DNA of 64,000 nucleotides from Caballeronia udeis (GCF_001544555.2 NZ_FCOK02000032.1:32675-96674); one strand, 5' to 3'. Counted from the first letter of the stretch, positions 53,412-61,952 are shown. Program-made: numbers and translations. The notes: a model not told the origin generated them from the letters alone.

Positions 53412-54431
53412 ATGACTACCGCCCTACCCTACGCCTCTGATTTCTCCGGCATCGTGTGCGGCTTTCGTTTTGCGCCGGATGCGCCGGGCGTGCATATCGA
53501 CTCCGCAGGCGCGCTTGAGTGGCTGAAGCAATCCCGCGCCGAACGGTCTTCAAACGACTTTGTCTGGCTGCACTTCGATCTCGCGAACAGCGCGAGCGAA
53601 CGCTGGATGCGCACGCAACTCGACCTGCCGGATGCCTTCTTCGAAAACCTGCGCGACGGGTCGCATTCCACGCGGATTGAACACCAGGAGGGCGCGCTGC
53701 TCGCCGTCATCAACGACGTGATGTTCAACTTCGACGTCACGCCGTCGGAAATTGCGACGTTGTGGGTCTACACCCGCGAAAAGCTGCTCATCACCGCGCG
53801 GCTGAAACCGTTGCGGTCTATTGATACGCTGAGGGAGTCGGTACGCAACGGCGAAGCCTTCAGGTCGACGGCCGAACTGCTCATTCATCTGTTACGCGAC
53901 CAGGCCGATCTGCTGGTACAGATCGTACGGCGCACGAGCATTGATATTGACAAGATAGAAGACCGTTTTCTGTCGATGCGATCCCCCGCCACCCGCTCGG
54001 AACTCGGTGCGTCACGACGCGTGCTGGTCAGGTTGCAGCGTTTGCTCGCGCCTGAACCGGGGTCGATTTTCCGGCTGCTGGCCAGGCCGCCACGCTGGTT
54101 GCAAGCGCTTGACCTGCAGGACCTGCGCGATGCCACCGAGGAGTTTTCGCTCGTGCTGGGTGATCTCGCGGGACTGGTCGAACGCATCAAGCTGCTGCAG
54201 GAAGAGATCGCCGCGCGCACGGACGAGCAGAGCAACCGCACGCTGTTCACGCTGACGCTGGTCACCGTGCTGGCGCTGCCGATCAATATAGTCGCCGGCA
54301 TTTTCGGCATGAACGTTGGCGGAATTCCGCTCGCCGAAAACAAGCACGGTTTCTGGGTGATGATGGCTATAGTGGCGACCTTCACCATTCTGGCCGGATG
54401 GTGGGCCTTTTACCGGCGGCGAGGCCGCTAG
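53412..54431 (+). CDS. zntB: CorA-family zinc transporter, ZntB type
   Basis: 339 residues. Long cytoplasmic funnel (residues 1-270), coiled helix, and two C-terminal membrane helices. The loop motif is FGMNVGGIPL (Gly299-Met300-Asn301), the form that separates ZntB from CorA. Mediates zinc movement across the inner membrane. Monocistronic; ATG at 53412 without a strong SD. Confidence 0.9.
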   Translation: MTTALPYASDFSGIVCGFRFAPDAPGVHIDSAGALEWLKQSRAERSSNDFVWLHFDLANSASERWMRTQLDLPDAFFENLRDGSHSTRIEHQEGALLAVINDVMFNFDVTPSEIATLWVYTREKLLITARLKPLRSIDTLRESVRNGEAFRSTAELLIHLLRDQADLLVQIVRRTSIDIDKIEDRFLSMRSPATRSELGASRRVLVRLQRLLAPEPGSIFRLLARPPRWLQALDLQDLRDATEEFSLVLGDLAGLVERIKLLQEEIAARTDEQSNRTLFTLTLVTVLALPINIVAGIFGMNVGGIPLAENKHGFWVMMAIVATFTILAGWWAFYRRRGR

Positions 54432-54509
54432 CATTCCAGCAGTCAGTTCACACAACCGGTTTTCGTTACGGATGAAGACCGAAGCCACGGACTGCCGGCC
54501 ACGCTCCAA

Positions 54510-54977
54510 TCAGAAACCCAGGTCGCTCAAGCCAGGATGGTCGTCGGGACGGCGACCCAGCGGCCAGTGATATTTGCGCTCGGACTCCTTGATCGGCAAG
54601 TCGTTGATAGATGCGTGCCGATGCGTCATGAGGCCTGCTTCGTTGAACTCCCAGTTCTCGTTGCCGTAGCTGCGGAACCAGTTTCTTGAATCATCGTGCC
54701 ATTCGTAAGCAAAGCGCACCGCAATCCGTGATCCGGTGAACGCCCATAACTCCTTGATCAACCGGTAGTCCAGTTCGCGCGCCCATTTGCGCGCGAGGAA
54801 CGCTTCCACTTCAGCACGCCCCGATACGAACTCTGCGCGGTTGCGCCAGCGCGTGTCTTCGCTATACGCCAGGGCAACCCGCTTTGGGTCGCGTGAATTC
54901 CAGCCGTCTTCCGCGAGACGGACCTTTTGCCGAGCGGTGTCGGCATCGAATGGCGGGAAGGGCGGTTTGCTTTCCAT
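54510..54977 (-). CDS. NTF2/SnoaL-like DUF1348 protein
   Basis: 155 residues from MESKPPFPPFDADTARQKVRLAEDGWNSRDP (SD AGGAAA). DUF1348, a nuclear-transport-factor-2-like cone fold; RWRNRAEFVSGRAEVEAFLARKW and WFRSYGNENWEFNEAGLM are the hallmarks. Catalytic role unknown. Divergent from a TetR gene, with a large palindrome between, so it is almost surely the TetR protein's target. Confidence 0.9.
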   Translation of the reverse strand: MESKPPFPPFDADTARQKVRLAEDGWNSRDPKRVALAYSEDTRWRNRAEFVSGRAEVEAFLARKWARELDYRLIKELWAFTGSRIAVRFAYEWHDDSRNWFRSYGNENWEFNEAGLMTHRHASINDLPIKESERKYHWPLGRRPDDHPGLSDLGF

Positions 54978-55002
54978 GACGTTTCCTTTTGATCGCGAAG
55001 GG

Positions 55003-55031
55003 TTGATTAGCAGCTCACCTGGCACTAGAGT
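55003..55031 (+). promoter_or_regulatory. Putative promoter of the TetR gene
   Basis: TTGATT (55003-55008), 17-base spacer, TAGAGT (55026-55031). The -10 lies in the left arm of the palindrome at 55025-55068, so bound repressor would block it. Predicted by eye only. Confidence 0.45.
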
Positions 55032-55068
55032 ACAGTGGTAGACAGGTCTGTCTACCACTGTACTCTAG
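55025..55068. promoter_or_regulatory. 44-bp perfect palindrome, TetR operator
   Basis: Arms of 21 bp (55025-55045 and 55048-55068) match perfectly around a GT spacer. The core TAGACAGGTCTGTCTA (55039-55054) is repeated, in reverse, at 55076-55089, which identifies it as the recognition word. It resembles the TAGAC-type boxes bound by some TetR regulators such as NemR. It overlaps both predicted -10 boxes, so the regulator should repress both genes. Confidence 0.8.
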
Positions 55069-55090
55069 CGCAGGGAGACAGACCTGTCTA
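55062..55090 (-). promoter_or_regulatory. Putative promoter of the DUF1348 gene
   Basis: On the minus strand TAGACA (55090-55085), 17-base spacer, TAGAGT (55067-55062). The -10 is the mirror copy of the plus-strand one because it lies in the palindrome; the second operator overlaps the -35 and spacer. Confidence 0.45.
55076..55089. promoter_or_regulatory. Second TetR operator
   Basis: AGACAGACCTGTCT, a perfect 14-bp palindrome and the reverse complement of the core of the large palindrome. The centres are 36 bp apart. It ends 13 bp before the TetR ATG, so it would also cover that gene's leader. Confidence 0.7.
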
Positions 55091-55102
55091 CAATGACTTG
55101 CC

Positions 55103-55687
55103 ATGGACAATCATTCACTCAATACAGAACTTTCGACCGACCTCTCACCGGCCGACCGCATTCTGGTCACGGCCCATGAACTGTTCTATCGGGACGGTAT
55201 TCGCGCAACCGGAATCGATCGCGTGATCGCGGAATCAGGCGTCGCGAAGAAGACGTTTTATCGCTACTATCCGGCGAAAAACGACCTGATCGTGGCGTTT
55301 CTGGAATATCGGCACCGCAACTGGATGACGTGGTTCGAAGACGCCGTGAAGCGCCATGGCGCAAACGCGGATGCGTTGGTCCCGGCACTGGCGGAATGGT
55401 TCGAGAGCGATGTGTATCGCGGCTGCGCATTCATCAACGCGGTGGTGGAAGTAGGCGGGACCTTGTCCGAAGCGGTGAGTATTTCACGACGCCACAAGCT
55501 GGATATGGCAGCGGTCATCAGGACACTTTTGCCGGCATCGTCGAGAAGCGCGAAGGCCGACGCGCGGGCATTGGCCATGGCGGTGGACGGCGCCATAGTC
55601 GGCGCGCAATTTGAAGACTCGCCCGAAATGGCGTTGAAGTCGCTGGCGCGCGTAGTAAAAGCGATTACCGATACTGCAAAAGGGTAG
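55103..55687 (+). CDS. TetR-family transcriptional regulator
   Basis: 194 residues. N-terminal TetR helix-turn-helix (DRILVTAHELFYRDGIRATGIDRVIAESGVAKKTFYRYYPAKNDLIVAFL) and a helical ligand domain. The segment YRGCAFINAVVEVGG with a cysteine is typical of the YcdC/AcrR-like group and may sense electrophiles. Divergent from the DUF1348 gene with two operators between; auto-repression is expected. A terminator lies at 55729-55760. Confidence 0.93.
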   Translation: MDNHSLNTELSTDLSPADRILVTAHELFYRDGIRATGIDRVIAESGVAKKTFYRYYPAKNDLIVAFLEYRHRNWMTWFEDAVKRHGANADALVPALAEWFESDVYRGCAFINAVVEVGGTLSEAVSISRRHKLDMAAVIRTLLPASSRSAKADARALAMAVDGAIVGAQFEDSPEMALKSLARVVKAITDTAKG

Positions 55688-55728
55688 GCAGCGGTTGCGC
55701 TGGAGGTTCACGCCGGGCACATAAAACA

Positions 55729-55760
55729 AGGCCGGTCCAGACTCGCGTTTGGACCGGCCT
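55729..55760. terminator. Terminator shared by tetR-type and RcnB-like genes
   Basis: Stem AGGCCGGTCCA/TGGACCGGCCT, 11 bp, 10-base loop, between the TetR gene and the converging RcnB-like gene. On the minus strand TTGTTTTAT follows; on the plus strand only CTTC. Confidence 0.75.
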
Positions 55761-55814
55761 CTTCATCTCGACTCGCGTCTTGGCTCGCTACGAGAGCGTT
55801 CCGCGAGTAAGCGC

Positions 55815-56285
55815 TTAGTGCCCGTTGCTCAGTACGATCTGCGCAATCACGCCGGTCGCGACTGCGGCAAGCACGTAATCGCCGTTCACGCCCACCCAGT
55901 GATAACCGCGCGGGGGCTGATGCAATCCATAACCGCGATAATCGTCGACCACATATTGGCGATCACGATAGTCGTCCGGCAAGCGATCTCCGCGGTGCCA
56001 GTCATGCGGACCTTCGCCACGCGGACCGCCAGGGTCGCCGCGTGCCGGACCATTGTCCGCATGCATTGGCGCGGGAGGACGCCCGTTGTTGTGGTTCTGA
56101 TCCTGACGACCGCCGTTGTTATGGTTCTGATCCTGATGACCGCCGCCGTTGTGGCCTTGCATGGCGGAACCGCCCGGACGCTGTTGCGGCCCACCTTGAT
56201 CACCCGGACCGTTTTCGGCAAACGCCGTGGCCGTCAGACCCAGGCTTGCGCACAGCACTGCAGCACGAATATAGCTTTTCTTCAC
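55815..56285 (-). CDS. RcnB-family periplasmic protein with internal repeats
   Basis: 156 residues from a GTG at 56285 (reads KKSYIRAAVLCASLGL after the start), chosen because GAGG precedes it and the signal peptide begins there; an upstream in-frame ATG at 56351 lacks both. After the signal (cleaved near AFA) comes a Gly/His/Asn/Gln-rich stretch with the repeat QDQNHNNGGR, then an RcnB domain (DYRDRQYVVDDYRGYGLHQPPRGYHWVGVNGDYVLAAVATGVI). RcnB helps nickel/cobalt balance in E. coli; a metal role here is inference. Confidence 0.82.
   Translation of the reverse strand: MKKSYIRAAVLCASLGLTATAFAENGPGDQGGPQQRPGGSAMQGHNGGGHQDQNHNNGGRQDQNHNNGRPPAPMHADNGPARGDPGGPRGEGPHDWHRGDRLPDDYRDRQYVVDDYRGYGLHQPPRGYHWVGVNGDYVLAAVATGVIAQIVLSNGH
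56084..56143 (-). repeat. Two 30-bp tandem units inside the RcnB-like gene
   Basis: Units 56084-56113 and 56114-56143 agree at 28 of 30 bases, and both mismatches are silent or near-silent. They encode QDQNHNNGGR/HQDQNHNNG. An in-frame duplication in the low-complexity spacer of the protein. Confidence 0.8.
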
Positions 56286-56632
56286 GAACACCTCGTTCAA
56301 CGTTGTAGGTATGCAGCTAGTATCCTCCACGCAAGTTTCGTTCCACGGCATTTGGCGAAAATTGGCACCTTACGAAATCTATACAAATTGTTTGAACCGG
56401 TATCGCCCGGCGCGTCAGGTTCTCGTCAAACCACCGCCGCTATCGCGCCCATTAAAACGTTCAATCAAGCGCAGACAGCACTTCTGCTGCTTGGCAGCAT
56501 CGGGGAAAGCCTTATTGCATAAAGCGTTGTTGTGATTATTCGCGCTAACAAGACAGTGTATTCACCTTAATGGTATTTATCGGAACAGGCTGATTGCGTA
56601 AGTTCGATCATGAACCATGCCAGGAACGAACC
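56286..56632. other. Intergenic region RcnB-like / DUF3331
   Basis: 347 bp between divergent genes. AT-rich around 56500-56590 (ATTATTCGCGC, TAATGGTATTTATCGG), which probably holds the DUF3331 gene promoter. Nothing else stands out. Confidence 0.35.
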
Positions 56633-57109
56633 ATGACAGCGTTAGCGAGAAGCGCGGACCCGTGGCTGCAAACGGTCCGCTCATTGACAGCGACCCACAA
56701 CCGCGCGGCAGAACCTGCCCCGCAGCAAAAGGCCGCGCACCCGTTTCTAGAGCGGCTCGCGCGAGCGCGGGAGCGCGATCATCCGCGCGTCGCGTCGCCG
56801 TCGCCGCAATCGCCGCGGCCGTTCCCTGAAGCGGTGGTGCGTGTGATCGAGCGGCCGAGCAGCGCGACGGCGATCGTCTACTGGTCCGACGCGGCAACTT
56901 GCCACTACGGCTACCAGGGTTGGCGCGTCACTACGGCTACGTCGGACGGCGCCTGCGCACTCACGGGCGCACCCATTCATCGAGGCGACTCGGTGTACCG
57001 GCCGTCACAGCGCGACCCGAAACCGCAAAACGCGTCGGCAATGATTCTTGCGGCTTCCATGCCACAAAACGAGACCAGCGACGCCGATTTGCAGGACCAG
57101 CACGCCTGA
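56633..57109 (+). CDS. DUF3331 family protein
   Basis: 158 residues from MTALARSADPWLQTVRSLT (SD AGGAA). The first 70 are Pro/Ala/Arg-rich and probably unstructured. The DUF3331 core follows: VVRVIERPSSATAIVYWSDAATCHYGYQGWRV and GACALTGAPIHRGDSVYRP. The family is found chiefly in Burkholderia and relatives, often in many copies; function unknown. The two cysteines and the small strand-rich core hint at a compact binding domain. Confidence 0.85.
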   Translation: MTALARSADPWLQTVRSLTATHNRAAEPAPQQKAAHPFLERLARARERDHPRVASPSPQSPRPFPEAVVRVIERPSSATAIVYWSDAATCHYGYQGWRVTTATSDGACALTGAPIHRGDSVYRPSQRDPKPQNASAMILAASMPQNETSDADLQDQHA

Positions 57110-57610
57110 AAGCGTCGCCGGCCCCGGTTGAACTGACGAAAAGCACGGCTGCGCCATGCGGTTGTGCTTTCCGTCATGTGGAATCCGCACAGCAAACGCG
57201 CCAACTCTGAGAAACAGCTTTAACTGTTTCCGCGGAGCGTAATGTACACGCGGATAAGTGCGGTGCCGGTCTGATTTACAAAGTCCATCCGCCCCGTCCG
57301 CCGGTCTCATCCCCCTCTTCCAGGCTCCCGCGCAAACGCTTGCGTCAAACGCAAGTTCCAAGCCCAAACTCGCGCTGCGCGCTGATAGTGGCGACATCAG
57401 GTCATAAGCCAGAAGTACGAATCCCCCTTCGCGACGCCATTAAACTGTAGAGCCGCGCTTTCATTGCAGGGTGCGCAACACAACATAGTCAGGGTCGAAC
57501 GGTTCACCCGGCGTAGTCGTGCACCATGAAGCATCAAGCGTCGTAAATCTGTCATGGCAGTTCAGTAGCATCGCAGTCTCCCGCCGCTCCATCACTGCAA
57601 GGAGTTCATC
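57110..57610. other. Intergenic region with inverted repeat
   Basis: 501 bp without a supported gene. It holds GAAACAG-CTTTAA-CTGTTTC at 57211-57230, 101 bp after the DUF3331 stop, which may be a terminator without T-run or a binding site. The part before 57611 should hold the promoter of the 67-aa gene. Confidence 0.4.
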
Positions 57611-57814
57611 GTGAAGAGTTATCAAGCGCAGCGCGTCGAAGCCAGAGACACTATTCGTTCAGGTGACACAGCTTACGAATCGCCGGTACGCCGCGAATCG
57701 CAGGAAGCACGTGCACAAGCGGATCAGGATGTCTATGGCGATTCACTCGACATACCGCTGAACTACGGCGGCATGATGGACGCCGTCCGCGACGCAGTCA
57801 GGGCCAACCTATAA
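57611..57814 (+). CDS. Small hypothetical protein (67 aa)
   Basis: 67 residues, GTG start with a fine AAGGAG SD at 57599-57604. Hydrophilic and acidic-basic mixed (RRESQEARAQADQDVYGD), ending in IPLNYGGMMDAVRDAVRANL, an amphipathic helix. No family recognised. A strong terminator follows at once (57827-57864), which supports its being a real gene. Confidence 0.65.
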   Translation: MKSYQAQRVEARDTIRSGDTAYESPVRRESQEARAQADQDVYGDSLDIPLNYGGMMDAVRDAVRANL

Positions 57815-57826
57815 ATCGAAGTGTGC

Positions 57827-57864
57827 AAAAGCGGCGCCTCAGAAATGAGAGCGCCGCTTTTTTT
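57827..57864 (+). terminator. Terminator after the 67-aa gene
   Basis: AAAAGCGGCGCCTC pairs with GAGAGCGCCGCTTTTTTTT (one bulged A), 6-base loop, followed by a T8 run. A textbook terminator 12 bp after the stop. Confidence 0.9.
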
Positions 57865-57921
57865 CGTTCTGTTTTTAAGTTGTTCCCGTCGTGCGGGTTG
57901 CGTGCCACGCACGGCACGCGC

Positions 57922-58452
57922 TCAGCGCTTCGCTCCCGCCGCCGGAGCCAGCCTCCCGATCACAGCCTCGTGCTGCGGATACGTCTTTTTCAAAGCGGCC
58001 ACATCGGCAAGCTCGAACTCGCTGAACTCGAAACCCGGCGCCACCGTGCAGCCCACCAGCGCGAACGTTGCCGGATTGCATAGCTCTGCCGCAAACCACT
58101 GCCCTGCCGGTACGACTGCCTGAAATACGGCGTCGTCATGCGTCAGCGCATTACCCAGGCGATGAGTGACCAATTTCCCGGTGGGATCGATGACATGAAC
58201 ATCGAGCGGCTCGCCTGCATAGAAATGCCACACCTCGTCCGAGCGGATCCGGTGCCACGCCGAATGTGCGCCGTCGCAAAGCATGTAGTAGATCGCCGTC
58301 GATGCCGAGCGCATCTCGCCAGGCGAAGCATCGCGCGTGAGCTCGCGCACTACCCTGTCCGCGCCGCGAAACGTCTCGCGAAAATAGCCGCCTTCAGGAT
58401 GCGGCTGCAGTCCGAACCGCTCGATCAACACGTCACGCATCACGTCACGCAT
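57922..58452 (-). CDS. DUF985 cupin-domain protein
   Basis: 176 residues of the DUF985 cupin family. HPEGGYFRETFR near the N-terminus, AIYYMLCDGAHSAWHRIRSDEVWHFYAGEPL with metal-site His residues, and LVGCTVAPGFEFSEFELA near the end. Some relatives are sugar epimerase-like; the role is not known. Two starts, 58452 and 58440, arise from a 12-bp duplication (MRDV repeated); AGGGAG spacing favours 58452. 12 bp after the YadH-type permease stop, same strand. Confidence 0.88.
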   Translation of the reverse strand: MRDVMRDVLIERFGLQPHPEGGYFRETFRGADRVVRELTRDASPGEMRSASTAIYYMLCDGAHSAWHRIRSDEVWHFYAGEPLDVHVIDPTGKLVTHRLGNALTHDDAVFQAVVPAGQWFAAELCNPATFALVGCTVAPGFEFSEFELADVAALKKTYPQHEAVIGRLAPAAGAKR

Positions 58453-58464
58453 AAAGCACGCTCC

Positions 58465-59226
58465 CTATGATTTCAGCCTGTAGCCCGTCTTGAAGATCCA
58501 CGCGACCACGCCAATAAACACCGCGAGGAACACCAGCGTCATGATGAGGCTGATCTCGACGCTGACATCGGCGGTGCTGTAGAAGCTCCAGCGAAAGCCG
58601 CTGATCAGGTACACCACCGGATTGAACAGTGCGACGGCCTTCCAGAACGGCGGCAGGATGTCGATGGAATAAAAACTCCCGCCGAGGAACGTCAGCGGCG
58701 TGATGATCAGCAGCGGGATTACCTGCAACTTCTCGAACCCGTCCGCCCAGACGCCAATGATGAATCCCAGCAGGCTGAACGTCACCGCGGTGAGCAGCAG
58801 GAACACGATCATCCAGAACGGGTGATCGACGTGCAGCGGCACGAACAGACGCGCGGTCGCAAGAATGATGAGACCGAGGATGATCGACTTGGTGGCGGCC
58901 GCGCCAACATAACTCAGCACGATCTCCAGATACGACACCGGCGCCGACAGCAGTTCGTAGATGGTCCCGCTAAACCGGGGAAAGTAGATGCCGAACGACG
59001 CGTTGGACACGCTCTGCGTAAGCAGCGACAACATCACGAGCCCCGGCACGATGAACGCACCGTAACTGACGCCGTTCACTTCGGGAATGCGCGAGCCGAT
59101 TGCGGCGCCGAAAACGACAAAATACAGCGACGTGGAAATCACCGGCGAGATGATGCTGCCCATGATCGTGCGCCACGTGCGCGCCATTTCGAATACATAG
59201 ATTGCGCGGACTGCGTGGATATTCAT
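58465..59226 (-). CDS. ABC-2 type permease (YadH-like)
   Basis: 253-residue membrane subunit of an ABC exporter, six helices, much like E. coli YadH: YFVVFGAAIGSRI, FIVPGLVMLSLLTQSV, ITPLTFLGGSFYSIDILPPFWKAVALFNPVVYLISGFRW. Start overlaps the stop of the ATPase gene as ATGA (59223-59226). Substrate unknown; lipids, drugs and polysaccharides are all known for the family. Confidence 0.92.
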   Translation of the reverse strand: MNIHAVRAIYVFEMARTWRTIMGSIISPVISTSLYFVVFGAAIGSRIPEVNGVSYGAFIVPGLVMLSLLTQSVSNASFGIYFPRFSGTIYELLSAPVSYLEIVLSYVGAAATKSIILGLIILATARLFVPLHVDHPFWMIVFLLLTAVTFSLLGFIIGVWADGFEKLQVIPLLIITPLTFLGGSFYSIDILPPFWKAVALFNPVVYLISGFRWSFYSTADVSVEISLIMTLVFLAVFIGVVAWIFKTGYRLKS

Positions 59227-60149
59227 TTTTTCTCTCCGACCAGGCTCACGAAAATATCTTCCAGCGAGCTTTGCGTCGTTTGCAGGTCCTTGAACCTGAC
59301 GCCGTTATCGGCCAGATCTTTTAGCAGCGTAATGATGCGCCCCGGTTCGTCCTGCGCGTCGTAGGTGTAGGTCAGTTCACTGCCGTCTGCGGACAGGTCG
59401 AGCCGGTAGGCCCCGAGGCCGGCGGGAATCTCGCCGATCTCGTCTTCCAGTTGCAGCGTGAGTTTCTTCTGGCCGAGCTTGCGCATCAGTTCGGCTTTTT
59501 CCTCGACCAGGATGATCTCGCCGCCGTTGATCACGCCAATCCGGTCGGCCATTTCCTCGGCTTCATCGATGTAATGCGTCGTCAGGATGATCGTCACACC
59601 GCTCGCTTTCAGGCCGCGCACGAGATTCCACATGTCGCGGCGCAGTTCAACGTCGACGCCCGCGGTCGGCTCATCGAGGAACAGGATCTCCGGCTCGTGC
59701 GCGAGCGCCTTGGCAATCAGCACGCGGCGTTTCATACCCCCGGACAGCGTGCGCAGCTTGTTGTCCTTCTTTTCCCAGAGCGACAACGATTTCAGCACTT
59801 TTTCGATGTGCGCCGGATTGGGCGGCTTGCCGAACAGGCCGCGGCTGAATGAAACGGTCGCCCAGACCGACTCGAAGGCGTCGGTGGTCAGCTCCTGCGG
59901 CACGAGGCCGATCATCGCGCGGGCCGCGCGGTAGTCGGAGATAATGCCGTGACCGTTGACCCGCACCGTGCCTTCCGTGGGATTCACGATGCCGCACACA
60001 ATGCTGATCAACGTCGTTTTACCGGCGCCGTTCGGCCCGAGCAGTGCGAAGATTTCGCCATGGCGGATACTCAGCGTGACGTTTTTCAGCGCCTTGAAGC
60101 CGGACGCATAGCTCTTCGACAGGTTCGAAATTTCGATGATGTTTTGCAT
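59223..60149 (-). CDS. ABC exporter ATPase (YadG-like)
   Basis: 308 residues, the same length as E. coli YadG. Walker A GPNGAGKTT, LVPQELTTDAFESVW, signature LSGGMKRRVLIAKAL, Walker B ILFLDEPTAGVDVELRRDMW, and a switch His in ILTTHYIDEAEEM. C-terminal regulatory part of 80 residues. Coupled to the permease. Confidence 0.93.
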   Translation of the reverse strand: MQNIIEISNLSKSYASGFKALKNVTLSIRHGEIFALLGPNGAGKTTLISIVCGIVNPTEGTVRVNGHGIISDYRAARAMIGLVPQELTTDAFESVWATVSFSRGLFGKPPNPAHIEKVLKSLSLWEKKDNKLRTLSGGMKRRVLIAKALAHEPEILFLDEPTAGVDVELRRDMWNLVRGLKASGVTIILTTHYIDEAEEMADRIGVINGGEIILVEEKAELMRKLGQKKLTLQLEDEIGEIPAGLGAYRLDLSADGSELTYTYDAQDEPGRIITLLKDLADNGVRFKDLQTTQSSLEDIFVSLVGEKK

Positions 60150-60285
60150 GGCCGTGAAGATATCAGAAAGCGGAATATCGTTCGCAAATGGCCGGGATTA
60201 GACCTCGGTCAGCTTGACCGCGAAATGCGCGGGAACGTGGTTTGCGGCGCGTTCCGGCAAGATTCAGGAAGACCCGGAGGCTCGC

Positions 60286-60714
60286 ATGACCGATTCCGAT
60301 CCTTTCGACTTGCAGCGTTTTATCGATGCGCAGGCGCCGGTGTTCCAGACGGTGACGGCCGAACTCGAGGCCGGCAAGAAACGCACGCACTGGATGTGGT
60401 TCGTATTTCCGCAGATCCAGGGGCTGGGCCATAGCGACATGGCGCGCCGGTACGCGATTTCATCGGTGGACGAGGCGCGGGCCTACCTGGCTCACCCTGT
60501 ACTCGGCGAGCGCCTCCTGATCCTCACGCAGATCGTGAACGCACTCGACGGCCGCTCGGTCGAACAGATCTTCGGCTACCCCGACGACCTGAAATTCCAT
60601 TCTTCGATGACCCTCTTCGCCCACGCCGCCGCCGACAAGGCGCCGTTCGAACTGGCGTTGAATACCTATTTCGGCGGCGAGCCGGACGCGGGAACGGTCG
60701 CGCGGCTGAGGTAA
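60286..60714 (+). CDS. DUF1810 family protein
   Basis: 142 residues from MTDSDPFDLQRFIDAQAPVF (SD GGAGG). DUF1810, with the markers KRTHWMWFVFPQIQGLGHSDMARRYAIS and DDLKFHSSMTLFAHAA. All-helical; function unknown in spite of wide spread in bacteria. The frame's upstream extension lacks an SD. Confidence 0.9.
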   Translation: MTDSDPFDLQRFIDAQAPVFQTVTAELEAGKKRTHWMWFVFPQIQGLGHSDMARRYAISSVDEARAYLAHPVLGERLLILTQIVNALDGRSVEQIFGYPDDLKFHSSMTLFAHAAADKAPFELALNTYFGGEPDAGTVARLR

Positions 60715-60983
60715 GCGAAGAATCCGCTCCCGCGGGTCTCCTCCTACAAAACGTTACAATTCGCGTCGACGCATTCGCCGCCGGCCGGTCCCACAAGGAC
60801 CCGTGACGGGTTGCATCACTGGCCGCATCTATCGATGGCACGGTCAGCCAGGCCTGGAACACCCTTCTGTTTGCTTCGCCATATCGTTGATCGCCCACCC
60901 GCCCCGCGTGCACGTCCATATCCATGTCCCGGCGCTTCGGGCTACGCCCCTATCAATCAGAAATCAGCCAGGATCGTCTCTCC
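60715..60983. other. Leader of the BASS-family gene
   Basis: 269 bp with several GC stems (for instance around 60780-60830), which made me look for a riboswitch; I could not match any known class. A promoter should lie near 60740-60770 (ACAAAACGTTACAATTCG). Confidence 0.3.
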
Positions 60984-61952
60984 ATGCTTTCGCGCGTCAC
61001 CCGCTTGTTTCCTCTTTGGGCCGTTCTCATTTCGGTCGTCGCCTACTTCTCGCCGGCCTCGTTTACAGGCATCGCGCCGCACGTCACCCTGCTACTCACC
61101 ATCATCATGTTCGCGATGGGCGTAACGCTTTCATTCGCCGACTTCCGGCGCGTTTTCACCCGGCCGGCGCCGGTCATAGCAGGGATCGGGCTGCATTACC
61201 TGGTGATGCCGCTCGCAGCCTGGGTAATCGCAAAACTGCTGCGCATGCCGCCCGACCTGACCGCGGGCATGGTGCTGGTCGGCAGCGTTGCCAGCGGCAC
61301 GGCGTCGAACGTGATGATCTATCTCGCGCGCGGCGACGTGGCGCTGTCCGTCACCATCAGTGCCCTGTCCACGCTGGTCGGCGTGTTCGCCACGCCGCTC
61401 TTGACGCGCCTTTACGTGGATGCGTCGATTGCCGTCGATGTCCACGGCATGCTCATGAGCATTCTCCAGATCGTCGCGCTGCCTATCGTTGCCGGGCTGA
61501 TCATCAACCAGTTGTTCAACAAGACTGTGCGCGCGGTCGAGCCCGCATTGCCGATCATTTCGATGATCGCAATCCTGCTGATCATCTCGGCCGTGGTGGC
61601 GGGGACGCAGAAAAGCATTGCCTCAGTCGGCTTGCTGGTGATGCTGGGGGTGATCCTGCATAACGGTATCGGCCTGCTCGGTGGATATTGGGGCGGCCGT
61701 CTGCTTGGCTTCGATGAAGCCGTGTGCCGCACACTGGCAATCGAAGTCGGCATGCAGAATTCGGGACTGGCGGCCACGCTGGGCAAACTGTATTTCACGC
61801 CGATCGCAGCGCTCCCGGGCGCACTGTTCTCGGTGTGGCACAACTTGTCGGGATCGTTGCTCGCCGGGTACTGGGCCGGGCGGCCGGCGAAAGGGTCGAC
61901 GCGTGATCTTGAAGCGATGGAACTGGCGAAAGGTCCGCGGCTGGAGAGCTGA
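60984..61952 (+). CDS. Bile acid:sodium symporter (BASS/PanS) family transporter
   Basis: 322 residues from MLSRVTRLFPLWAVLISVVAYF (SD AGGA). Ten-helix BASS-family transporter, closest in pattern to PanS (pantoate/ketopantoate) and pyruvate-type members: LLTIIMFAMGVTLSFADFRRVF, GMVLVGSVASGTASNVMIYLARGDVALSVTISALST, and IEVGMQNSGLAATL with the crossover GxQNSxLA motif. Substrate not determined. Confidence 0.9.
   Translation: MLSRVTRLFPLWAVLISVVAYFSPASFTGIAPHVTLLLTIIMFAMGVTLSFADFRRVFTRPAPVIAGIGLHYLVMPLAAWVIAKLLRMPPDLTAGMVLVGSVASGTASNVMIYLARGDVALSVTISALSTLVGVFATPLLTRLYVDASIAVDVHGMLMSILQIVALPIVAGLIINQLFNKTVRAVEPALPIISMIAILLIISAVVAGTQKSIASVGLLVMLGVILHNGIGLLGGYWGGRLLGFDEAVCRTLAIEVGMQNSGLAATLGKLYFTPIAALPGALFSVWHNLSGSLLAGYWAGRPAKGSTRDLEAMELAKGPRLES

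Noticed and set aside
60715..60983. Possible riboswitch ahead of the BASS-family gene
   Set aside because: Stems are present but I could not match the conserved bases of any known riboswitch class.
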